64,000 nt of DNA from Pantoea cypripedii (lineage in GTDB: Bacteria > Pseudomonadota > Gammaproteobacteria > Enterobacterales > Enterobacteriaceae): positions 3,979,403 through 4,043,402 of the forward strand of contig NZ_CP024768.1 of NCBI RefSeq assembly GCF_011395035.1, read 5' to 3'. A program made the position numbers and the translations under genes. Of the stretch, positions 34,213-42,176 are shown piece after piece. The stretch's first letter is position 1, and every line of letters begins with the position of its first letter. The notes under the pieces were generated by a model. That model searched no databases and was not told where the DNA came from. It worked only from the letters and a program-made list of their open reading frames with translations.

Positions 34213-35431
34213 AATTCTCTTTAATTTCCACCGGTGGACTATCAGGCTGGCGTCTGCTCATCCGCAGCGTACACACCAGCGCCAGACACACCAGCAGCGC
34301 GGTGAGGAAATAGACCAGCGGCACCCCGGCGAAACTCATAATAAAACCGGCGATAGGCCCGGTGATCCCCAGCGACAAATCCATAAACGCCGTGTAGGTT
34401 GCCAGCGCGCTGCCCTGATTTTGCTGCGGCACCACTTTTACCGCCACCACGCCAATCGCCGGGAACACCAGCGAGAAACCCGCGCCGGTAAAAAACGCGC
34501 CGACTTTTGCCATCCAGGGATCGAACGAACCTGCCACCAGGAACAGCCCCACGGCTTCTACCGCAAAACAGATGCTGGCCACCCGTAAGCCACCGAGGCG
34601 ATTGATGGCATTGGGAAACAGCAGGCGCGTACCGACAAAGGCGGCACTGAACAGCGTCAGCGCGAACGCAGCACCATCCCAGCCTTTATCCTGATAAAAC
34701 AGGGTGATAAAGGTGGCGATCACACCAAACCCTGCCGATCCCATCGCCAGAATCAGGCCAAAACCATAAATTTTTCCCAGCACATCACGAAACGGCAGCG
34801 GTTTGGCTTTGCTGCCTTTCACTGGCGCACGCGGCAGCGCCAGCGCAATTGCCAGCACGCAAATGGCGATGATGACGCCGGAAAGCAGCAGCAACCCGCC
34901 AGCGCGGAAAATCACCACCCCGAGCGGCGCACCAATCGCCATCGCACCGTAGGTGACGATGCCGTTCCAGGAAATGACCCGGCCAATATGCAGCGAGCCG
35001 ACGCGCGCCACGCCCCACAGCGAGGTGCCGGTGCCGGAGAAACTCTGTCCGATACCGAGGATCACGCGCCCCAGGCACAGCAGCCCGAGACTCAGTATCG
35101 ACCAGCTCTCGGTCAGCGCCGACAGCAGAATGCACAAGCCGCTGAGGAAGCAGCCGCATAGCCCGAGCACCACCACTTTTTTCGGTCCCCACTGATCGGC
35201 GTAACGTCCGGCATGAGGGCGGCTCAGCAGCGTGGCAAGATATTGCAGGCTAATCACCAGCCCGGCCCAGAAGGCGCTGTAACCGAGTCCGTCATGGACA
35301 AAACCCGGCAGCACCGCCAGCGGCAAGCCGATGGTGAGATAGCTGGCAAAATTGAACATCACGATGGAGAGGATCAGTAAATTCAGGCGGAAAGGCGTTA
35401 AAGCAGGTTCCGTAGCAGGCAGGTCAGGCAT
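34211..35431 (-). CDS. yhhS: MFS transporter YhhS
   Basis: The 406-residue, twelve-helix major facilitator protein is closely similar to E. coli YhhS: MFNFASYLTIGLPLAVLPG, WAGLVISLQY, LLSRPHAGRYAD, LGRVILGIGQSF and GRVISWNGIVTYGAM are shared. It is an inner-membrane exporter of uncertain substrate (arabinose-like efflux family). It is convergent with iolI and belongs to the backbone rather than to the inositol set, although its order relative to E. coli neighbours is different. Confidence 0.9.
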   Translation of the reverse strand: MPDLPATEPALTPFRLNLLILSIVMFNFASYLTIGLPLAVLPGFVHDGLGYSAFWAGLVISLQYLATLLSRPHAGRYADQWGPKKVVVLGLCGCFLSGLCILLSALTESWSILSLGLLCLGRVILGIGQSFSGTGTSLWGVARVGSLHIGRVISWNGIVTYGAMAIGAPLGVVIFRAGGLLLLSGVIIAICVLAIALALPRAPVKGSKAKPLPFRDVLGKIYGFGLILAMGSAGFGVIATFITLFYQDKGWDGAAFALTLFSAAFVGTRLLFPNAINRLGGLRVASICFAVEAVGLFLVAGSFDPWMAKVGAFFTGAGFSLVFPAIGVVAVKVVPQQNQGSALATYTAFMDLSLGITGPIAGFIMSFAGVPLVYFLTALLVCLALVCTLRMSRRQPDSPPVEIKEN

Positions 35432-35594
35432 GAGTGAGTGCGCTCGTGTTTGACGAATTTTTTATAATCGAGCTGTAACTATACGCTTTTTCGCCTGCTG
35501 CGCATCATAGTCTCTGATGATATTTGGTCATCTTTCCGTCACATCGCCACCGTAGACTCGCCGCCAGTGAAATCCCAAAGAGGATAACAATCTG

Positions 35595-35669
35595 ATGACG
35601 CTCCTGATAAACCATCGGGTGCGCGTGGCGTGTGCCGACTCCCTGCTGCTGGCGGGAGGTGGCCGATGA
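35595..35669 (+). CDS. Possible 24-residue leader peptide
   Basis: A short open frame starting MTLLINHRV, with AAAGAGG about 11 bases upstream, ends in a TGA that overlaps the ATG of the ABC ATPase gene (ATGA). This is the layout of a translationally coupled leader peptide. It has no similarity I recognise and no run of one amino acid that would suggest attenuation. It could also be chance. Confidence 0.35.
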   Translation: MTLLINHRVRVACADSLLLAGGGR

Positions 35670-36379
35670 CGCGTGTCGCGCAACCTATCGAACTGAAAAG
35701 TCTCTGCTGGTCAGCGGGTAACCTGACCATTCTGCACGATCTCTCCCTGACCATTCCCGCCGGACAAACGCTGGCGCTGCTCGGCCCCTCCGGCTGTGGC
35801 AAAAGCACGCTGCTGAAACTGCTGGCGGGCCTGCTGCAACCCTCGGCGGGCGAAATCTGGATTGGCGGCCAGTGCGTGGCGTCGGCGCGCCACTGCGCTG
35901 CACCGGAAGCACGTAACCTCGGCATGGTGTTCCAGGATTACGCGCTCTGGCCGCATATGAGCGTGGTGCAGAACGTGGCCTTTCCTCTGCGGATGCGTGG
36001 CGTGAAGAAAACGGCGGCACGGCAACAGGCGGAAGCCGCACTGGAGCAGGTTGGCCTCGCCGGGTTTGGCGATCGTAAACCCGCCATGCTGTCGGGCGGT
36101 CAGCAACAACGTGTGGCGTTAGCCCGCGCGCTGGTGGCGAAACCGGCGATTCTGCTGTTTGACGAACCCTTATCCAATCTTGATCGCGATCTGCGCGAAA
36201 CCCTCGCGCAGACCATGGCGCAGCTGCTGCGCGCTGCTGGTATCACCGCCGTTTACGTAACGCATGACCGCGAAGAAGCCAACACCCTGGCCGACCGCAT
36301 TATCCATCTGGCGCAGGGCCAGATTGTTTCAGTGACTGACCTCTCAGGGGAAACCAATGCCATCTCTCAAATCTGTTAA
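35666..36379 (+). CDS. Ferric-ion-type ABC transporter ATP-binding protein
   Basis: The 237-residue ATPase has Walker A GPSGCGKST, the Q loop FQDYALWPHMSV, signature LSGGQQQR, Walker B ILLFDEPLSNLD and the switch ITAVYVTHDREEA. Starting at 35666, with GGGAGG 7 bases upstream, removes a 12-residue extension that would belong to the leader. It lacks the C-terminal TOBE domain found in longer FbpC or PotA proteins. It overlaps the binding-protein gene by 23 bases and heads a three-gene transporter operon. Confidence 0.9.
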   Translation: MTRVAQPIELKSLCWSAGNLTILHDLSLTIPAGQTLALLGPSGCGKSTLLKLLAGLLQPSAGEIWIGGQCVASARHCAAPEARNLGMVFQDYALWPHMSVVQNVAFPLRMRGVKKTAARQQAEAALEQVGLAGFGDRKPAMLSGGQQQRVALARALVAKPAILLFDEPLSNLDRDLRETLAQTMAQLLRAAGITAVYVTHDREEANTLADRIIHLAQGQIVSVTDLSGETNAISQIC

Positions 36380-37331
36380 AACAGGAGCCATCAGCGCGAT
36401 GATTTTGACCTCCGCCATGATGATGATGAACGATGCCGAAGCGCTGACGGTGTACACCGCCGGTCCTGGCTCACTGGCGAAAAGCCTCGCCACCGGGTTT
36501 GAAAAACAGACCGGGGTTAAGGTGAATATCTTCCAGGCCACCACCGGCAAAGTGATGGCGCGTCTGGAAGCGGAACAGGCTAACCCGCAGGCGGATGTGC
36601 TGATTTCTGCCTCCTGGGACACCGCTGAAGACCTGCAACAGCGTGGCTGGCTGCTGCCGTATCAAAGCCCGAACGCCGCGAACGTACCGGCAGCATTTAA
36701 AACCGATGCTTACGTCGCACAGGGTATCTCCGCGCTCGGCATTGTGTGGAACACCAACAGCAACACGCCAGAACCGAAAACCTGGCAGGACCTCACCGGT
36801 CCGGCGTTCAAAGACAAAATCACCACCCCCGATCCGGCGCTGTCGGGTGCCTCGCTCGATCTGCTGATTGGTTTGCAGAATGGCGAAGGCGAGAAAGCCT
36901 GGCAGCTGTTTGATCAACTGAAAGCCAATGGCATGGTGATCAGCGGCCCGAACGCGCAGGCGGTGACGCCGGTGTTGCAGGGGGCGAAAGCGGCGGTGTT
37001 TGGCGCGGTGGATTACGTGACTTACAACAACATCGCCCAGGGTGAAGCGGTTAAGGTGATTTTCCCGGAAAACGGTACCGTGGTGGCCCCGCGTCCGATG
37101 ATGATCCTGAAAAGCAGCCAGCATGCCGCCGATGCCAAAGCCTTTATCGATTATGTGCTGTCGGATGAAGGTCAGCAGCAGGTGGCAAAAGCCTGGCTGA
37201 TGCCTGCCCGTACCGATATCAAAGCGCAACGTCCGTTAATCACCGAGATCAAACTGTTGCCGGTGAATCAGGACGGCGGCAGCGAACGTGCGGCGGTGCT
37301 GAAGCGCTTTGCCACCTTGTTTGGGCAATAA
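36357..37331 (+). CDS. Periplasmic binding protein, ferric-ion (AfuA/FbpA) type
   Basis: The 324-residue protein has a signal peptide (about 1-29, with ILTSAMMMM and an AEA cleavage area) and a family 1 / ferric-type binding fold: LTVYTAGPGSLAKSL, ADVLISAS, GIVWNTN and VDYVTYNN. Relatives bind Fe3+, thiamine, 2-aminoethylphosphonate or phosphoglycerate, and the ligand cannot be settled here. Two tyrosines in VDYVTYNN are in the area where iron-binding members carry ligands. The gene begins within the ATPase gene. Confidence 0.87.
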   Translation: MPSLKSVKTGAISAMILTSAMMMMNDAEALTVYTAGPGSLAKSLATGFEKQTGVKVNIFQATTGKVMARLEAEQANPQADVLISASWDTAEDLQQRGWLLPYQSPNAANVPAAFKTDAYVAQGISALGIVWNTNSNTPEPKTWQDLTGPAFKDKITTPDPALSGASLDLLIGLQNGEGEKAWQLFDQLKANGMVISGPNAQAVTPVLQGAKAAVFGAVDYVTYNNIAQGEAVKVIFPENGTVVAPRPMMILKSSQHAADAKAFIDYVLSDEGQQQVAKAWLMPARTDIKAQRPLITEIKLLPVNQDGGSERAAVLKRFATLFGQ

Positions 37332-37334
37332 ACC

Positions 37335-38987
37335 ATGTCGCGTGCCCTGTTTAACGGCCTGATCCTGCTGGCGCTGCTGGTACTGGTGGCGCTGCCACTG
37401 CTGTTTATCGTGCTACAGGCGTTGTTTCCGCATCTGAGCGAGGGACAATGGCAGGGCGCCTTCAGTGCGCTGCCCGCGTTGCTGGAAGATCCGCAGCTGG
37501 TACCGATGTGGCTGGGCACGCTGAAAATTGGTCTCGGCGTGGCGATGGGCAGCCTGTTATTGGGTCTGCCGCTCGGTGCGCTGCGTGGCTTGTTTCGTCT
37601 GCCGGGGGCGGCGCTGTGGGATTTGTTGTTTCTGATCCCCTTCCTGACGCCACCCTACATCGTCGCGCTGGCCTGGACGCTGGCACTGCAACGCAATGGT
37701 TATGTCGAACAACTCACCGGCCTGAATTTCGATAGCCTGTTGTTCAGCAGCAGCGGCATGATGCTGGTGATGACGCTCAATATCTTCCCGGTGGTTTATT
37801 TCGCGGTGTCGCGCTCGCTGATGGCGAGCGGACAGCGTCTGGCCTGGGTGGCGCGGGTGCATGGCGCTCCGGCATGGCGCGCCTTTGCGCAGATCACCCT
37901 GCCGCTGACGTTACCGGCCCTGGCCGGTGGCGTGCTGCTGGCGTTCACGCTGGCGATTGAGGAGTACGGCGTACCTGCGGCGCTCGGCGCACGCGCCGGG
38001 TTAACGCTGATGACGGTCGGCATTGAACAAAAACTGGCTGACTGGCCGATCGATCTGCCGGGGGCCGCCTCGCTCTCGCTGATGTTAAGCCTGGTGGCGC
38101 TGCTGGCGTGGTTTTGCCAGCGCAAGCTGACGGGGAGCAGCGATGTCACGGCGGTGAGCGGTAAACCGGTGGCCCAGGAAGCCGCCAGCCCCGGTCGCTG
38201 GCAACTGCCGATGTTGCTGCTGTTCGTGTTCACCGCCCTGCTGGCGGTGGCGCTGCCGCTCGGGGCGATGACGCTGAGTGGCCTGCTTAACACGTTGTCG
38301 GGCGGCATTCATCCCGGCAACCTGACGCTGCGTCATTTCACCGCGTTGTTCAGTCAGCAAGGTGATGCGCTGGCAGCCTTCTCCACCAGTATTGGCCTGG
38401 CGCTCGGCGCAGCGTTGCTCACCGGCTTGCTCGGATTTTTGATTGCCTGGCGCGTGGCCGAGGGTAAAACGCGCTTGCTGGCGCTGATGGATGGCCTGGC
38501 TTTGCTGCCTGCGGCGATGCCGGGGGTGGTGATTGGCGTCGGGCTGATTTTGCTGTGGAATCGCGGCTTCTGGCCGGTTTCTCCCTACAACACGCTGGCG
38601 ATTTTGCTGCTCTCCTACAGCTGTCTGCTGCTGCCCTGGCCGGTGCGTTATGTCAGCAGCGCGCTGCGTCAGCTGGGGCCAACACTGGAACCGGCGGCGC
38701 GGGTGCACGGTGCCTCGCGCTTGCAGGCGCTGCGGCTGATTGTGTTGCCGCTGGTCACCCCGAGCCTGCTGGCGGCGATGATGATGGTGTTCGCTGTCGC
38801 CTCACGCGAGCTGGTCACCTCCCTGCTGCTGGCTCCTGCGGGGGTACAAACCGTGGCGATTTTTATCTGGCGACAGTTTGAACAGGGTTCTGTGGGACAG
38901 GGGATGGCAATGGCGACGCTAACGTTGTTCGCCAGCCTCAGCCTGATGCTGGCGGCGCTGGGTCTGCTGCGGCGGCAATCGACTTAA
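37335..38987 (+). CDS. ABC transporter fused permease, FbpB/ThiP type
   Basis: The 550-residue inner-membrane protein holds two permease domains in tandem (about 1-260 and 285-550), each with an EAA-like docking loop: ARVHGAPAWRAFAQITLP in the first and ARVHGASRLQALRLIVLP in the second. Around twelve membrane helices are expected. Such double permeases work in iron(III), thiamine and phosphonate importers with one ATPase dimer. It begins 3 bases after the binding-protein gene, completing the operon. Confidence 0.92.
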   Translation: MSRALFNGLILLALLVLVALPLLFIVLQALFPHLSEGQWQGAFSALPALLEDPQLVPMWLGTLKIGLGVAMGSLLLGLPLGALRGLFRLPGAALWDLLFLIPFLTPPYIVALAWTLALQRNGYVEQLTGLNFDSLLFSSSGMMLVMTLNIFPVVYFAVSRSLMASGQRLAWVARVHGAPAWRAFAQITLPLTLPALAGGVLLAFTLAIEEYGVPAALGARAGLTLMTVGIEQKLADWPIDLPGAASLSLMLSLVALLAWFCQRKLTGSSDVTAVSGKPVAQEAASPGRWQLPMLLLFVFTALLAVALPLGAMTLSGLLNTLSGGIHPGNLTLRHFTALFSQQGDALAAFSTSIGLALGAALLTGLLGFLIAWRVAEGKTRLLALMDGLALLPAAMPGVVIGVGLILLWNRGFWPVSPYNTLAILLLSYSCLLLPWPVRYVSSALRQLGPTLEPAARVHGASRLQALRLIVLPLVTPSLLAAMMMVFAVASRELVTSLLLAPAGVQTVAIFIWRQFEQGSVGQGMAMATLTLFASLSLMLAALGLLRRQST

Positions 38988-39040
38988 ACCTACCCGGTCC
39001 GTTTATCGCGCTATTCACAACGCAGCCCCGGCCAAAAGGC

Positions 39041-39062
39041 GCGCGATAAATCGCGCCGCAAC
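39041..39062. repeat. Palindromic repeat, single copy
   Basis: GC-type core with the final GCAAC in place of GCTAC, 53 bases after the permease stop. Confidence 0.85.
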
Positions 39063-39204
39063 ACCTCTTGCCTGATGATTAGCCCGGACAGTTCCAGTTA
39101 AAGAATGCACACCACATCCACAATTTCGCCGGGTCACGCTTTTTATGCAAGGAAATGCCAGCAATGGCAAAACTATGTCAATAAGCGCAAACCATAGCCA
39201 ATAA

Positions 39205-39218
39205 TTGATCCTGGTCAA
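39205..39218. promoter_or_regulatory. FNR-like site upstream of the EAL gene
   Basis: TTGATCCTGGTCAA matches the FNR dyad TTGAT-N4-ATCAA with one mismatch. It lies 48 bases before the EAL gene start, where it could act on transcription in response to oxygen. Confidence 0.45.
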
Positions 39219-39266
39219 TTTTGTCGCGAATCAAAACGCTAACATGCACGGCCCTGGGAAAATGGT

Positions 39267-40931
39267 ATGCTGCGAAAGCCGCAGCATGCCGTCTTCCTGC
39301 TGCTTAAACCTACCGAGGGACGCCTGGTGCCACCGCAGAGAAAACATCGCGATTTTGGCTGGCTGTTGATCGTCTGTGCCGGGCTGCTGCCCCTGGTGCT
39401 CGGTATTCTTTGCACGGCGATTGAAGCGCGCCATACCGTGCATCAGCAACAAATCAGCACCGCTAACTCCCTGCTGGCTCAGGCCGAAAAAATGAGTGAC
39501 AGCGCCTGGGATATGATTACCCAGTTGCGCCAGTACCACTATCAACCCTGTTCGGCGATTGAAGACAAGCTGCAACGTGCCGGCAACCTGAACGCCTATT
39601 TTCGTTCCATTGGTAAGCTGGAAGGCGAGAATGTCACCTGTTCCTCTGCGTATGGCCTGAATCCTGGCACCCTGAGCGAAATGATCATGCGGCAACCGCC
39701 GGTTACCGGCAAAGCCTGGTGGAGCATTTCCATCAGTGGCACCTCGGGTGTGCCAAATCGCCCGGCGGTGGTTTTTGTCCGTCAGTTGCCCGATGGTGAA
39801 GGGTTTTGGGCGGTGATTGATGGCCAATATCTGATGGATTTTATGCAGGCGATTGGCGAATCGCGTGGCTATCGCATGAGTTTGCGGTTTGATGATGGGG
39901 CCGCCATTAGCTACGGGCCGCGCGAACAGCTGCCGGAAACCTGGCTGAAAAGCGAACCCTGGTCGGCACAATCCAGCCGCTATCCCATCAGCGTGGAGGT
40001 TATCGTCCCCCCCAGCGAGCTGTTGAAAGCCTGGCGGCAGGCGCTGTTTATTTTCCTGCCAATGGCGGCCATTTTCTCCATCCTGCTGATGATCCTCACC
40101 GCCAACTGGCTGCGCCGTCGCATCTCGTGGCGCGATGAAATTCGCCGGGCCATGCGCAACCGCCAGTTCTCCGTTCATTATCAGCCGGTCTACAGCGTAG
40201 CGCAGCAACGCTGCGCCGGTGCCGAAGCGTTGCTGCGCTGGCAATTGCCGAATGGCGATACCATTCGTCCTGACATCTTTATCAGCGCGGCGGAAGAAGA
40301 AGGCATGATCGTCCCCCTGACGCGCCATTTGCTGGAGCTGATGGCGGAGGATATTCAGAGCTGGCATGTGGAACCCGGCTTCCATATCGGTCTGAACCTG
40401 GCGGCAGAGCATCTGCAACACTCTGAATTTGTTAATGATATTCAGCTGTTCGCCCGACGCATCAAAGACAAACAATTGCAGATTACGCTGGAACTGACCG
40501 AGCGCAGCCTGATTCACGACGGTGAAGACGTGGCGCGCAAGCTGCGCCTGTTGCAGTCACAGGGGATGAAAGTGGCGATTGACGATTTTGGCACCGGCCA
40601 TTGTTCGCTCAGCTATTTGCAAACCTTCCCGCTTGATTATCTGAAAATTGATCGCGGCTTTATCAACGCGATTGAGCGGCTGGACGGCGAAACACCGGTG
40701 CTGGACGCCATCATCAATCTCAGCCACAAGTTACAGCTTGAGGTGCTGGGTGAAGGGGTGGAGACTTCGTTACAATTCCAGTACCTGCAACGGCGTGGTG
40801 TGGTATTTATTCAGGGCTATTATTACGCCTACCCAATGGATAATGACCGGCTGCGTGCGTGGCTCAACGAGCAGGGGGCGCGGCCGTTACTCGCTGAGGA
40901 ACGCCATGAGCCTGAACTGCATCATTCTTGA
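39267..40931 (+). CDS. CSS-domain EAL c-di-GMP phosphodiesterase
   Basis: The 554-residue inner-membrane enzyme breaks down cyclic di-GMP. A first membrane helix (about 31-52) and a second (about 259-280) bracket a periplasmic CSS domain with Cys95-Ser and Cys125-Ser-Ser; in E. coli PdeC-type proteins these cysteines sense disulfide state. The cytoplasmic EAL domain (about 290-545) keeps its catalytic set: Glu320 in GAEALLRW, Asn377, Glu409 in LELTE, Asp439-Asp440 in IDDFGTG, Lys460 and Glu496 in GEGVE. It should be active. An FNR-like site lies upstream, and the end overlaps the next gene by 26 bases. Confidence 0.92.
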   Translation: MLRKPQHAVFLLLKPTEGRLVPPQRKHRDFGWLLIVCAGLLPLVLGILCTAIEARHTVHQQQISTANSLLAQAEKMSDSAWDMITQLRQYHYQPCSAIEDKLQRAGNLNAYFRSIGKLEGENVTCSSAYGLNPGTLSEMIMRQPPVTGKAWWSISISGTSGVPNRPAVVFVRQLPDGEGFWAVIDGQYLMDFMQAIGESRGYRMSLRFDDGAAISYGPREQLPETWLKSEPWSAQSSRYPISVEVIVPPSELLKAWRQALFIFLPMAAIFSILLMILTANWLRRRISWRDEIRRAMRNRQFSVHYQPVYSVAQQRCAGAEALLRWQLPNGDTIRPDIFISAAEEEGMIVPLTRHLLELMAEDIQSWHVEPGFHIGLNLAAEHLQHSEFVNDIQLFARRIKDKQLQITLELTERSLIHDGEDVARKLRLLQSQGMKVAIDDFGTGHCSLSYLQTFPLDYLKIDRGFINAIERLDGETPVLDAIINLSHKLQLEVLGEGVETSLQFQYLQRRGVVFIQGYYYAYPMDNDRLRAWLNEQGARPLLAEERHEPELHHS

Positions 40932-41865
40932 TGATTACCAGAACGTCGCTCTGAAACTTGCCGACTGGACCACGCTGCAACCGCTGGTTCACACCCGCGC
41001 GCTGACCACCCATATTGATAACCAGGATGCGCTGGTCAGCCAGATTCAGCACGCCGATATCCTGGTGGTGATGCGGGAACGCACCCCGCTCAGCGCCGAA
41101 CTGATTGGTCGCCTGCCTAAGCTGAAACTGATTGTCACCTCCGGTATGCGCAATGCCTCGATTGATCTCGACGCCTGCCGTGAGCGCTATATCGCGGTTT
41201 GCGGCACCAATAGCAGCAGCGCGCCACCGCTGGAACTGACATGGGGGCTGCTGCTTGGACTGGCACGTCATATCGCCAGTGAAAATCAGGCGCTGCGCAG
41301 CAATGGCCCGTGGCAACAGACGCTGGGCATGGGGCTGCAGGGCAAAACGCTGGGGCTGGTGGGGCTGGGGAAAATTGGTGGCGCGATGGCATCGGTAGCG
41401 CAGGCGTTTGGCATGGAGGTTTGTGCCTGGAGCCAGAATCTGACCGATGAGCGCGCAGCTGCCTGTGGCGTAAAAAAGATGGCATCGCTCCATGACTTAT
41501 TACAGGCGAGTGATGTGGTATCCCTTCATCTGGTGCTGAGTGAGCGCACCCATCATCTGCTCGACGCCGCCACCCTGGCGCAGATGAAACCCGGCGCATT
41601 GCTGATCAATACCTCAAGAGCGGGTCTTGTCGACCAGGCGGCGATGATTGCCGCCTTACAATCCGGGCAATTAGCCGGGGCCGGTCTGGATGTGTTCGAA
41701 CAGGAACCACTGCCCGCCGGAAGTCCATTACGCCAGCTGCCGAACGTGCTGGCGACGCCACATCTGGGCTATGTTGCCGACAGTAACTACCACACGTATT
41801 TTACCGAAGCCGTGGAAGATATCGCCGGTTGGCTAACAGGCGCGCCGCTACGTTCACTGCTCTGA
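40906..41865 (+). CDS. D-2-hydroxyacid dehydrogenase family protein
   Basis: The 319-residue NAD(P)-dependent dehydrogenase has the nucleotide motif GLVGLGKIGG, the catalytic Arg in NTSRAGLVDQ, Glu in FEQEPLP and His in TPHLGY. It reduces 2-keto acids or oxidises D-2-hydroxyacids; the substrate is not clear. I start it at ATG 40906, with GAGGA 5 bases upstream; an upstream extension in the same frame runs through the EAL gene and is rejected. It overlaps the EAL gene by 26 bases, an unusual pair. Confidence 0.9.
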   Translation: MSLNCIILDDYQNVALKLADWTTLQPLVHTRALTTHIDNQDALVSQIQHADILVVMRERTPLSAELIGRLPKLKLIVTSGMRNASIDLDACRERYIAVCGTNSSSAPPLELTWGLLLGLARHIASENQALRSNGPWQQTLGMGLQGKTLGLVGLGKIGGAMASVAQAFGMEVCAWSQNLTDERAAACGVKKMASLHDLLQASDVVSLHLVLSERTHHLLDAATLAQMKPGALLINTSRAGLVDQAAMIAALQSGQLAGAGLDVFEQEPLPAGSPLRQLPNVLATPHLGYVADSNYHTYFTEAVEDIAGWLTGAPLRSLL

Positions 41866-41892
41866 ACGCCAATCTCCAGGTGCGCATGAATG

Positions 41893-41915
41893 CGCCCCCT
41901 GCGGCTGCAGGGGCG
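41893..41915 (+). terminator. Hairpin after the hydroxyacid dehydrogenase gene
   Basis: CGCCCC(C)TGC pairs with GCAGGGGCG with one bulged C and a 4-base loop, 28 bases past the stop. No clear T-run follows. Confidence 0.35.
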
Positions 41916-41985
41916 ACATTTATGCCGACCAGGTAAAATCAATGCCACAGTTTTAGCCACAAAATAGCCAGTTACTGGCGTAAAC

Positions 41986-42015
41986 ATGACAAATATCACT
42001 CAAAAACGGTATACT
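41986..42015 (+). promoter_or_regulatory. Probable sigma-70 promoter of proP
   Basis: ATGACA (-35) and TATACT (-10) with an 18-base spacer, each one base off consensus. A start near 42022 would give a leader of about 155 bases. Confidence 0.55.
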
Positions 42016-42027
42016 CTGTCGCGGGAG

Positions 42028-42053
42028 GCGATAATTACCCACGTAATTATCGC
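42028..42053 (+). other. Perfect 11-bp stem-loop in the proP leader
   Basis: GCGATAATTAC and GTAATTATCGC flank a 4-base loop, directly downstream of the predicted transcription start. Confidence 0.6.
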
Positions 42054-42100
42054 TATGGCAGGCCAGAGAAATCTCATCTTTATGGCTATGCTTTAATTTT

Positions 42101-42146
42101 CTCAACGCCGCGGCCTGAAAACAGTGAATCGGTCCGCGCCGTTGAG
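42101..42146 (+). other. Long stem-loop in the proP leader
   Basis: CTCAACGCCGCGG pairs with CCGCGCCGTTGAG through 12 base pairs and one C-C mismatch, with a 20-base loop, ending 30 bases before the proP start. Confidence 0.6.
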
Positions 42147-42176
42147 GACTTTCTGATTCCAGGACAGGGTAACCTC

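Larger units (their letters stand above)
41866..42176. promoter_or_regulatory. proP promoter and long structured leader
   Basis: The 311 bases have no gene. After a bulged hairpin at 41893-41915 that may end the upstream transcript comes a promoter (41986-42015), then two strong stem-loops in the presumed proP leader at 42028-42053 and 42101-42146. Confidence 0.6.

Noticed and set aside
35514..35540. Possible Fur box (GATGA...TCATC) before the ferric-type ABC operon
   Set aside because: Only 5-base arms match; it does not resemble the 19-bp Fur consensus.
39015..39218. 67-codon minus-strand frame with a hydrophobic start
   Set aside because: It needs a TTG start within the FNR-like site, runs through a palindromic repeat, and has no ribosome site.
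39231..40517. Long antisense open frame (428 codons) opposite the EAL gene
   Set aside because: The opposite strand encodes a complete EAL protein with catalytic residues; this frame has no recognisable domain.
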